From assembly GCA_016703325.1 (NCBI GenBank), contig JADJCH010000054.1, positions 1 through 21,219 of the forward strand: 21,219 nucleotides of DNA. The letters are read 5' to 3'. This DNA is from Burkholderiales bacterium. Lineage in GTDB: Bacteria; Pseudomonadota; Gammaproteobacteria; Burkholderiales; Burkholderiaceae_C. Of this stretch, positions 8,563 through 14,292 are shown in pieces. The notes beneath the pieces were generated by a model, which was not told the origin of the DNA, made no database searches, and saw only the letters and a list, made by a program, of their open reading frames with translations. Position numbers and translations under genes: made by a program. Position 1 is the stretch's first letter, and each line of letters starts with the position of its first letter.

Positions 8563-8847
8563 TCAACCGATGTAGAAGTAGTCCGGGTTGGCCGCCGGCT
8601 GGCCGCGGCCGATCACCTGGGTGGGGCTGCGGGTGTCCAGCCGCAGCAGCAGGAAGCGGTCTTCCTCATCGAGCAGGTGCACCATGTCGGCCAGCACCGC
8701 ACGCTTCTCCGCGGCGGTCAGCCAGACCTCGTGCACCGACTTCTGCCCACCGGTGGCGTAGGCGCGCAGCAGCTTCAGCGCCGCCACCCGCAGGCGGTCG
8801 TCGCGGATGTCGTAGGCGGCAAGGTGGAGGTGGCGCTGGGCGGACAT
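8563..8847 (-). CDS. cas2: Cas2-like protein (first Cas2 of the cluster)
   Basis: This 94-residue protein has the normal Cas2 length. It begins with the first strand and conserved Asp (HLAAYDIRDDRLR), followed by a helix (LKLLRAYATGG) and the strand QKSVHEVWL in place of the usual QYSVFE. It continues with DRFLLLRLDTRS and an aromatic end, DYFYIG. The internal ATG at 8847 is preferred because upstream residues do not look like Cas2. It is the first gene of the minus-strand adaptation cluster and diverges from the vapB-like gene across about 155 bp. The QKSVHE change is unusual but the fold signature is otherwise good. It probably pairs with Cas1 at 7315-8532. Confidence 0.9.
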   Translation of the reverse strand: MSAQRHLHLAAYDIRDDRLRVAALKLLRAYATGGQKSVHEVWLTAAEKRAVLADMVHLLDEEDRFLLLRLDTRSPTQVIGRGQPAANPDYFYIG

Positions 8848-8902
8848 GGCGTCGTCGGTGAAGGGACGAGGCCATTGTTCGGCGCGAGAACCTTGAGCGG
8901 AG

Positions 8903-8922
8903 AAACGGCAAGCTTGCGGTTT
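8903..8922. promoter_or_regulatory. Palindrome in the divergent cas2/vapB intergenic region
   Basis: AAACGGCAAGCTTGCGGTTT has a perfect 10-bp core (GCAAGCTTGC) flanked by matching AAAC and GTTT arms, with one mismatched pair between core and arms. It sits about 55 bp before the cas2 start and about 80 bp before the vapB-like start. Its position suggests an operator for one or both genes, but the regulator is unknown. Confidence 0.45.
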
Positions 8923-8932
8923 CACCCCGTAT

Positions 8933-8952
8933 TAGTCCAGGACCTAGTCCAG
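8933..8952. promoter_or_regulatory. Tandem TAGTCCAG repeats, probable antitoxin operator
   Basis: TAGTCCAG occurs at 8933-8940 and again at 8945-8952, a 12-bp period. The first copy overlaps the palindrome GTCCAGGAC (8935-8943). The sites lie 50-70 bp before the antitoxin ATG, upstream of a possible -10 (TAAGAT, 8968-8973). Antitoxins of the Phd/VapB type commonly bind such repeats to autoregulate. No good -35 is visible. Confidence 0.4.
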
Positions 8953-9002
8953 TTCGGTTGCATTCGCTAAGATGCACCTGCATTCCCGCTCGGAGCCCAG
9001 CC

Positions 9003-9245
9003 ATGACCCAGACCGTGATCAACGTCCACGAAGCCAAGACCCACTTCTCTCGGTTGCTGGAGCGAGCACATGCGGGCGAGGAGATCGTGCTGGCCAAGGC
9101 AGGCAGACCCTATGCGCGGCTGGTACCGTTGGATACGCCGAAGAAGGCGCGCAAACCCGGCGCCCTCCCTGGCATCGTGCTGGATGACAGCTTCTTCGAC
9201 CCCATGTCCGAAGAGGATCTCGCCGACTGGGAGGGCGGGCGTTGA
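9003..9245 (+). CDS. Phd/YefM-type antitoxin
   Basis: The 80-residue protein opens with INVHEAKTHFSRLLERAHAGEE, the typical Phd/YefM fold that binds operator DNA, followed by VLAKAGRPYARLVPLD. The charged C-terminal segment (DDSFFDPMSEEDLADWEGG) is typical of the part that wraps round and inhibits a PIN toxin. The ATG at 9003 has GGAG 7 nt upstream, better than the in-frame ATG at 8958. The stop overlaps the toxin start (TTGA). The gene diverges from the adaptation cluster. Confidence 0.92.
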   Translation: MTQTVINVHEAKTHFSRLLERAHAGEEIVLAKAGRPYARLVPLDTPKKARKPGALPGIVLDDSFFDPMSEEDLADWEGGR

Positions 9246-9628
9246 GGCTGCTGCTCGACACCCATGCGCTGCTCTGGTGGTGGGCTGACAGCCCGCGACT
9301 GAGCAACGCCGCACGACACGCCATGGTCGACGCCGACTGCGTCGTTCTCGTCAGCGTTGCCAGTGCCTGGGAGATTGCGATCAAGCAGCGTCGCGGCAAC
9401 CTGTCCGGCGTACCCGCCGAGGCAGCGCCCTTCACCCGGCAGGTGTCCGCCAGCGGCTTCGAACTACTGGCCATCACCCTGGAACACGCCATGCTCGCCG
9501 GCTACCACCCCGCTGAGCACCGCGACCCCTTCGACCGCCTGCTGGCCGCGCAAGCCGAGATCGAGGGCGCCGTGCTGGTGAGCTGCGATGCGGCGCTGGA
9601 TCAGTTCGGGGTGCGGCGGCTGTGGTGA
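9242..9628 (+). CDS. vapC: VapC-type PIN-domain ribonuclease toxin
   Basis: PIN-domain toxins cleave RNA, often tRNA or rRNA, with clustered acidic residues. Those are visible here: D6 in LLLDTHALLWW, E44 in SAWEIAIK, D95/D98 in HRDPFDRLLAAQA and D116 near the C-terminus. The start is a TTG at 9242 that overlaps the antitoxin stop, giving strong translational coupling. Its 128 residues are normal for the family. It converges with hicB downstream. Confidence 0.93.
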   Translation: MRLLLDTHALLWWWADSPRLSNAARHAMVDADCVVLVSVASAWEIAIKQRRGNLSGVPAEAAPFTRQVSASGFELLAITLEHAMLAGYHPAEHRDPFDRLLAAQAEIEGAVLVSCDAALDQFGVRRLW

Positions 9629-9758
9629 AGGGCTGTCGCTGCGGGGTCAGCGGCTGAACAACCGGTCCTTCAACTTCAGCAGGGTCTGCTTCAAGTTGGC
9701 CTCGCTCTCCGGCGCATCGGCGGCCAGGGGCCGCGTCGAACCAGCAGCAGGGACGGGG

Positions 9759-10178
9759 CTATTCCAGCGACAGCACCAGTCGTTTGCCCAGCACGCGGGC
9801 AGCGCGGTCCAGTTGCTTCAGGCTGGGCCAGTGGCGCGGGTCTTCCAACCGCTGAGCCGATGCCCAGGACGTTTCCATGGCACGGGCCACATCCGACAGC
9901 GGCTTGTCCCCGCGCGCCATCCGCAGCAGGGCTGCGGACTGCGCCTGCGCATCGGGGGCAACCCAGCGTGTCCCCTTGCCCTTGGCCGCGCTGGGTGCGG
10001 GAATGGGTTGAGCGTCTTCCATTCGCGCGCGCAGTGAAAGGCTGAGCACCTCCTGCGCGTGCAGCAGCGCCTCGTCCTCGGTATCGCCCTCTGTGATGGC
10101 CTCCGGAAAATCGGGGAACAGCACGGTGAAGCCACCGTCGGGCTGCAACTCCAGATTGGCGGGGTAGAGCAGTCTCAT
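9759..10178 (-). CDS. hicB: HicB-type antitoxin with C-terminal DNA-binding domain
   Basis: HicB neutralises HicA and represses the pair. The N-terminal half has the degraded RNase H-like fold (YPANLELQPDGGFTVLFPDFP, then TEGDTEDEALLHAQEVL). After a Pro/Ala linker (about residues 57-70), residues 82-135 form an XRE-like helix-turn-helix (SDVARAMETSWASAQRLED, LDRAARVLGKRLVLSLE). At 139 residues it belongs to the longer HicB class. Its ATG overlaps the hicA stop by ATGA. Confidence 0.93.
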   Translation of the reverse strand: MRLLYPANLELQPDGGFTVLFPDFPEAITEGDTEDEALLHAQEVLSLSLRARMEDAQPIPAPSAAKGKGTRWVAPDAQAQSAALLRMARGDKPLSDVARAMETSWASAQRLEDPRHWPSLKQLDRAARVLGKRLVLSLE

Positions 10179-10360
10179 TTCAGCTTGACTCCTGTCTGGC
10201 GCTGGATCGCCGCCAATGTGCCGGGCTTCAGGTCCTTGGTGCCATGCATGGGCACCGAGGTGCGCAGGCCATCCTTGCCGAGCTGATGGTGGCTGCCTTC
10301 AACGCGCAGCAACTGCCATCCGGCCTCCTTCAACTTGGCGATGACCTGCTTGCCGTTCAT
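10175..10360 (-). CDS. hicA: HicA-type mRNA interferase toxin
   Basis: HicA toxins are small dsRBD-fold ribonucleases that use one histidine. The 61-residue protein shows the family pattern: GKQVIAKLKEAGWQLLRVEGSHHQL, with the catalytic His in GSHH, then VPMHGTKDLKPGTLAAIQRQTG. Toxin first, antitoxin second is the usual hicAB order. The gene begins 38 nt after the CARF-nuclease stop on the same strand, so it may also receive read-through from the Cas6 operon. No clear Shine-Dalgarno is present. Confidence 0.95.
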   Translation of the reverse strand: MNGKQVIAKLKEAGWQLLRVEGSHHQLGKDGLRTSVPMHGTKDLKPGTLAAIQRQTGVKLK

Positions 10361-10370
10361 GCAGCGGATG

Positions 10371-10390
10371 ATCTATCAAGAAAGATAGAT
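10371..10390. promoter_or_regulatory. Inverted repeat upstream of hicA, probable HicB operator
   Basis: ATCTATC and GATAGAT form perfect 7-bp arms around a 6-nt AT-rich loop, 10 bp before the hicA ATG and just after the CARF-nuclease stop. It stands out as AT-rich in GC-rich surroundings. The best reading is the binding site of HicB's helix-turn-helix domain, covering the hicA promoter. A weak terminator for the upstream operon is an alternative, though GC pairs and a U tract are lacking. Confidence 0.5.
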
Positions 10391-10398
10391 GTGCAACT

Positions 10399-11580
10399 TC
10401 AGCGCCGCAGCCAGGCGCGGCTGATGCAGCCCTTCATGTCGCGCAGCTGGGTGCCGCTGACCACCTCGATACCCGCGTTGCGGGCCCGGTCCAGATTGGA
10501 CTTGTGAGCAGACAGGGCACCGCGGTAATCGACGATCATGCCCCGCGTGCGCAGGCCGCCGAGCTTGAGCAGAGCCTCCATCTTGTAGATGGCCTCCGTC
10601 GCCTTGTCGTCCCCGCCGGCACCGTCGCTGGCGAGGTTGGCAGTCTTGCATTCGATCAGATGCAGGGTGTTGCGATACAGGAAGGCCACATCGACCTCAT
10701 TGCGCGTGCGCCCGTCCGGGTGCTGCACCTTGGCGTTCATCACCACATCGGTGATGCGGTCGTGCTGGCCCTGCAGATCCTTCAGCGCATGGTAGGTGTG
10801 GACCTCCAGCCATCCGCCGTTGACGAAGCTGCGGGCCGCTTCATTGGGAAACTCCACCGCTGCGCCCTTCACCTTCAACTGCCCGGCCTCCTCGAACAGG
10901 GCCAGCATGTCACCCAGCGAGCGTGAGTCGAGCTGCCAGTCACTGAGTTTGCTGCGCAACTGCGGCGCATCCTTGGCCTGCGCCGCCAGCAGGTTGACCT
11001 GGCCCAGCGCCCGCCCGGCACTGCCGATATGGTCGATGACCCGAGCGGTCAGATCGCGCAGCTCCCCGGACACCACCGGATGCTGTTGCTGTTCCACCTC
11101 GAAGCCGTGCGACTCCAGCAGTTCCCGCACCCGCAGCTTGGCTTGCAGGGGTTGGCTGCGCGCGTTCTGGCCGATGACGATGACCTCGTCGGACTCCACG
11201 TTGACATACAGCACCGGCTGGTCATAGGCACGGAAGACCTCCTGCGCGGCCACGGCCATCAGCTTGGTGCCGCCGGTGACGTTCAGGGCGATCCGTTCGC
11301 CACGGTGTGCCTCCAGGAACTCCTGAAACGCATCCGAAAGCGCTGCGTACTCGTAGGCATCCGGCAGATCGAGGATCTGCACCTCCACCCCGATGCCCTT
11401 GCGCTTGATGACGCCCTGCAGCGCCAGCGCTGCGCCCCGCATCTGCGGGCTGCTGGCCAGCACCACCCGGCGTGGGCGCCACCGCTCGTCCAGCACCGGC
11501 AGCAGGTTGGGCGTGGCCTGAGCGGAAATCAGGCAGACATGGGTATCGCTGGGTGTCGTGACGGGTGATGTTGTGTTCAT
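10399..11580 (-). CDS. CARF-domain nuclease of the Card1/Can2 type (DUF1887)
   Basis: Card1/Can2 proteins bind cyclic tetra-adenylate in a CARF domain and then cut nucleic acids with a PD-(D/E)XK nuclease domain. The CARF part (about residues 14-140) has strand HVCLISAQATPN and the ligand-loop motif LNVTGGTKLMA (100-110). A winged-helix-like linker follows (about 170-240). The nuclease part shows GGWLEVHTY (E259), RNEVDVAFLYRN (D297) and LIECKTAN (E310, K312), a complete catalytic set. Its 393 residues fit the family. It starts 3 nt after the csx16 stop in the Cas6 accessory operon. Activation by messenger from Cmr2 of the nearby Cmr operon is the natural inference. The ligand ring size is assumed from relatives. 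Confidence 0.93.
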   Translation of the reverse strand: MNTTSPVTTPSDTHVCLISAQATPNLLPVLDERWRPRRVVLASSPQMRGAALALQGVIKRKGIGVEVQILDLPDAYEYAALSDAFQEFLEAHRGERIALNVTGGTKLMAVAAQEVFRAYDQPVLYVNVESDEVIVIGQNARSQPLQAKLRVRELLESHGFEVEQQQHPVVSGELRDLTARVIDHIGSAGRALGQVNLLAAQAKDAPQLRSKLSDWQLDSRSLGDMLALFEEAGQLKVKGAAVEFPNEAARSFVNGGWLEVHTYHALKDLQGQHDRITDVVMNAKVQHPDGRTRNEVDVAFLYRNTLHLIECKTANLASDGAGGDDKATEAIYKMEALLKLGGLRTRGMIVDYRGALSAHKSNLDRARNAGIEVVSGTQLRDMKGCISRAWLRR

Positions 11581-11583
11581 GGG

Positions 11584-12003
11584 TCAGTCCTCGGCGCTTG
11601 TGCGTCGCTCACGTATCAATTCGTCGGCCAGGGAGCGACCATCCTGCGCGGGCAGCTTCTGGAGGAAGGCCTCTCGGGTGCGCGTTGCGTCCCGGGGCAA
11701 GTGCTCTTCGGCCTCGATCCGAAACCCCTCCAGCCGCGCCCCCGCCGCTTCCAGCTCATCGGCCGTCAACTCCCGCCCGCGCCACTGCGGCGGCACATCC
11801 AGGCTCAGGTGCAGGTAACGCCCGCCGCGCGCGCAGACCTGCGCGGCCAGGTGGATGGGCAGGGTGCCGATGACGGTGTCGCCCGGCAGCACCTGCGCCA
11901 CCTCCAGGTGCGCCAGCCACTGGTCCACCACCAGGCCCTGGCGGCGTGCCCACTCGACAGCGCCGGGGTGGCGGGAGAGGAAGAGGGTGCGGCTCATCGG
12001 CAT
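11584..12003 (-). CDS. csx16: CRISPR-associated protein Csx16
   Basis: Csx16 is a small protein of type III loci. The diagnostic stretches are FLSRHPGAVEWARRQG, VIGTLPIHLAAQVCARGG and YLHLSLDVP followed by RGRELTADEL. As I recall, recent work gives Csx16 ring-nuclease activity, degrading cyclic oligoadenylate and so ending the signal; I cannot confirm that here. Its position directly before the CARF nuclease fits such a role. Two starts are possible, ATG at 12003 (overlapping the HEPN stop as TGATG) or ATG at 11997 (MSRTLFLSRH). The second is closer to family N-termini. Confidence 0.88.
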   Translation of the reverse strand: MPMSRTLFLSRHPGAVEWARRQGLVVDQWLAHLEVAQVLPGDTVIGTLPIHLAAQVCARGGRYLHLSLDVPPQWRGRELTADELEAAGARLEGFRIEAEEHLPRDATRTREAFLQKLPAQDGRSLADELIRERRTSAED

Positions 12004-12170
12004 CAGCAGGCGTCGCCATGGACCTGAGCCAGTGCCCAGGCCCACAGCGCATCGAGCCAGCGCCCCACCTCTTCACGCATCAGCAACCCCTCTCCCCCCA
12101 TGCCGTAGCGAGCCTCGACGGCAAAGGGGTTCAGCTCATCGAGCTGCTCGGCAAAGTCAGGATCCGGCAT
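12003..12170 (-). pseudogene. C-terminal fragment of a HEPN-domain protein
   Basis: The 55 residues beginning MPDPDFAEQ and continuing LDELNPFAVEARYG match the C-terminal part of HEPN proteins paired with MNT nucleotidyltransferases (HepT-like). Full-length HEPN proteins have about 110-140 residues and carry the RxxxxxH ribonuclease motif in the missing N-terminal half. The reading frame upstream of 12170 only shadows the MNT gene, so the N-terminus is not hidden nearby. The ATG overlaps the MNT stop and the stop overlaps csx16, so the remnant keeps the operon's coupled spacing and may still be translated. It may be a decayed toxin or a retained helper of the MNT protein. Confidence 0.6.
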
Positions 12171-12474
12171 AGACCTCCCGCCCTTCCTGCATCGCCCAGT
12201 ACAGCACGTGGCCAGGCTGCAGGCGGCGGCTTTCCACTTCGGCCACCGAGGCCACCAGGATGTCCACCGGAATGCGCATCGGCCGCAGGGCGCGCCGCAG
12301 CCGGACCATCTCGCCGGCCCGATCATGGACCTCGTCTTCGACCACGAGCAAGTCGAGATCCGAGTCGGCCCGCGCCTCACCCCTCGCGTGCGAGCCGAAC
12401 AACACGATGCTGCGCGGTTGGGCCGCATCGGCCAAAACCCGCACCGCCTCGTTGATCACCTGCTGGGTCAGCAT
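12157..12474 (-). CDS. MNT-type minimal nucleotidyltransferase
   Basis: MntA-like antitoxins add AMP to HEPN toxins. The hallmark VLFGSHARGEARADSDLDLL gives the GSx(n)DxD pattern with D39 and D41, and a third acidic residue lies in VDILVAS. The protein is complete at 105 residues and predicted active. The ATG overlaps the cas6 stop (ATGCTGA), and the gene is followed by the truncated HEPN partner, so its usual substrate may be missing or altered. MNT/HEPN pairs are often found beside CRISPR loci, as here. Confidence 0.9.
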   Translation of the reverse strand: MLTQQVINEAVRVLADAAQPRSIVLFGSHARGEARADSDLDLLVVEDEVHDRAGEMVRLRRALRPMRIPVDILVASVAEVESRRLQPGHVLYWAMQEGREVYAGS

Positions 12475-13548
12475 GCCGGATCCTTGCGCGCTTGCGCCGT
12501 TGAGGTGATGGATTCTTTCATGCAGGGATGCAGCCCGGGAGCAGGTCCGTCGGTGCCCCAGGTCAAGCGATAGCCGCCCATCCCCATCGTCGCGTTTTTG
12601 CCCAGGTGCAGCCACTGGCCCAGCCAGAGCCAGGGCCAGAGCTGGGCCAGCACGGCGCTGTCGCCGCTGAGCGTCCAGCGGCCGAGCACGCCGCCCAGGG
12701 TCATCTCCTGGCGCTGGCGGGCGGAATAACGCGTCCAGTCCTTCCACTGCAGGCCGCTGCGGTCGTCGCGCAGGCCGGCCTCGGCCGCGGCCAGCAGGGC
12801 AGGTGCGTCGAAGGGGGCCGGGCGCATGCCGCAGTGCAGGTCCAGCACCAGGTTCAGCCGGCGCAGCAACTGGGCGAGCAGGGTGCGCAGGCTCAGCTCC
12901 TGCGGTCCCAGGGCGTGGCCGTCGTGCTGCAGGCGCAGGGGGGTATGGATCTGCAGGGTCAGGTGGTTCAGCTCGGCCGGCGCCCCCTTCGGCCACCGCG
13001 GCGCCGTCTGTTCCAACCGCTGCGGGTGAACACGGGCACCGTCGGCGTCCCAAACGGGAAGCAGCTCGTCACCGCCCGCCGCTGCGGGCAGGACGGCCGC
13101 CACCTCCACCAGCTCGCTGCCGATGCGTTCGCGCCCCAGCCCATGGCGCAGCGCGCGCTGCCAGGCGTGCACGATCAGCGGCAGCTGGCGCAGCGTGGCC
13201 TCGCCGAAGAGCACCAGGTGGAACACCAGCGGCTGCCCGGCCGCCACACGGCGCAGGCCGATCGGCGGCGGCTCGATCACGTAGGGGTTGGGCACGGCGC
13301 TGAACCGCTGGCCGAACTGGGTGGGCGCCGGCGGCGTCTCGAACACCGCCGGGTAGGGACAGCTGCGCCACAGCGCACAGTCGCGGCACTGCGGCAGGCC
13401 GGTCATGCAGGCGCCGCGCCGCAGGGCAGCTCCGAAGGCGCCGCGCAGCAGCGAGCCGGCATAGTCGGGCAGCGGCAGGTCGGCCTGGGCGATGGCGGTC
13501 AGGCGCAGGCGGGTGAGGGGGGAGCGTGGTCGGCAGGGGCGGCGCCAT
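12468..13548 (-). CDS. cas6: Cas6 pre-crRNA endoribonuclease, frameshifted near its start
   Basis: Cas6 cuts CRISPR transcripts within repeats. The C-terminal RAMP domain ends with GGVLGRWTLSGD and the Gly-rich loop LGKNATMGMGGYRL, and the N-terminal part has the cysteine motif CRDCALWRSCPYPAVFE. An internal ATG at 13406 opens the long frame, but homology continues upstream (LTRLRLTAIAQADLP, DYAGSLLRGAFGAALRR) with no in-frame ATG, GTG or TTG before a stop at 13548. An ATG at 13546-13548 in another frame would join exactly if one C were removed from the C6 run at 13517-13522 (plus-strand G6). So the sequence has a +1 error, a true mutation, or a slippery site. About 30 residues trail the Gly-rich loop. 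It leads the accessory operon. Confidence 0.85.
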
Positions 13549-13626
13549 CACCGGCAGATCACCGCGAAGAGGCGCGACCGCAGTGGGTTGCGGCTCGGTC
13601 GATACCACTCCACAATCGAAATCGTC

Positions 13627-13637
13627 TGACACTGTCA
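13627..13637. promoter_or_regulatory. Palindrome before the ribbon-helix-helix antitoxin
   Basis: TGACACTGTCA is a perfect 11-nt palindrome 20 bp upstream of the antitoxin ATG, in the 109-bp divergent space between cas6 and the toxin-antitoxin pair. Ribbon-helix-helix antitoxins bind short inverted repeats to autoregulate, so this is a natural operator candidate. It could affect the divergent cas6 operon as well. Confidence 0.45.
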
Positions 13638-13657
13638 TACACCCTCCTGGAGTTGCC

Positions 13658-13876
13658 ATGTCCGCTGTACTGACCGTGCGCCTGAACGACGAGGAGTCCG
13701 CCGAGCTGGACCGCCTGGTGCAGTGGACCGGCCGCACCCGCAGCGAGCTGGTGCGCGACGCCCTGCGCGCCCAGGCGCTGCGCGAGACGCTGCGCCAGCT
13801 GCACGACGAACTGGGCCCGCAGGCCCGTGCCGCCGGCTGGCTGACGGAAGACGACCTCCTGCGCGACGTGTCCTGA
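13658..13876 (+). CDS. Ribbon-helix-helix (CopG-like) antitoxin
   Basis: The first 45 residues follow the ribbon-helix-helix pattern: strand VLTVRLNDEE, helix SAELDRLVQWTG, then RTRSELVRDALRAQAL. This fold dimerises and binds operator DNA. The acidic C-terminus (LTEDDLLRDVS) would contact the toxin. The ATG at 13658 has GGAG 7 nt upstream. The PIN gene starts 23 nt after its stop, in the same direction. It points opposite to the CRISPR operons on each side, so it has its own promoter. Confidence 0.9.
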   Translation: MSAVLTVRLNDEESAELDRLVQWTGRTRSELVRDALRAQALRETLRQLHDELGPQARAAGWLTEDDLLRDVS

Positions 13877-13899
13877 GGCCTGTGCCGCCGCTGCCGGCC

Positions 13900-14292
13900 A
13901 TGAAGGTCTTCCTCGACACCAACGTCTGGCTGTCGGCCATCGTCTTCCCGGGCCTGTGCGCCGAGCTGCTGCTGGCGCTGCACGAGGGTGGGCACGACGT
14001 TCTGACCAGCGAGCTCGTGCGCCGGGAAACCCACGAGGTGCTGCAGCGCAAGTTCGCCCGCCACGCGCAGGCGGTGCTGCGCTTCGATCTGCTGTGGGCC
14101 CGTGCCACGGGTGTGACGGACGTGGACGAACCCGCCGACGACGCCGACGCGCGGCTCGTGGCCGCCGCCGAACAGGCCGGTGCCGAGCTGTTCGTCACCG
14201 GCGACCAGCGGGTGCTGGGGTGGGATCCGCGGGGGGGCATGAGGGTCGTGGGGCCGCGGGAGGCTTGGGGGGTGGTCACGCCTCGCCTTTGA
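13900..14292 (+). CDS. PIN-domain toxin
   Basis: This 130-residue protein belongs to the PIN families paired with ribbon-helix-helix antitoxins. Acidic active-site residues are visible: D6 in VFLDTNVWLSA, E43 in VRRETHEVL, D80/D81/D83 in EPADDADARLV, and D102 in FVTGDQRVLG. Such proteins cut RNA. The 3' end overlaps the 3' end of cmr6 on the other strand by 17 bp (14276-14292), so the pair sits tightly against the effector operon and transcription from the two sides collides. The ATG at 13900 is chosen because homology starts exactly there. Confidence 0.92.
   Translation: MKVFLDTNVWLSAIVFPGLCAELLLALHEGGHDVLTSELVRRETHEVLQRKFARHAQAVLRFDLLWARATGVTDVDEPADDADARLVAAAEQAGAELFVTGDQRVLGWDPRGGMRVVGPREAWGVVTPRL

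Noticed and set aside
8563..8847. Treating this gene as a VapD/other small ferredoxin-fold protein rather than Cas2
   Set aside because: Adjacency to cas1 and the YDIRDD strand with correct spacing to the second strand favour Cas2.
6919..8970. Very long plus-strand open frame (683 codons) opposite cas1
   Set aside because: It is antisense to the clearly coding Cas1 and Cas1-like genes and is low in complexity; a mirror of their codon bias.
9637..9652. CGCTG/CAGCG hairpin between the convergent vapC and hicB genes as a terminator
   Set aside because: Only a 5-bp stem with no T tract on either strand.
9647..9757. Short minus-strand open stretch after hicB ending LKQTLLKLKDRLFSR
   Set aside because: It looks a little like a protein tail but has no start codon and no family match; it may be a remnant. 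Not enough to call a gene.
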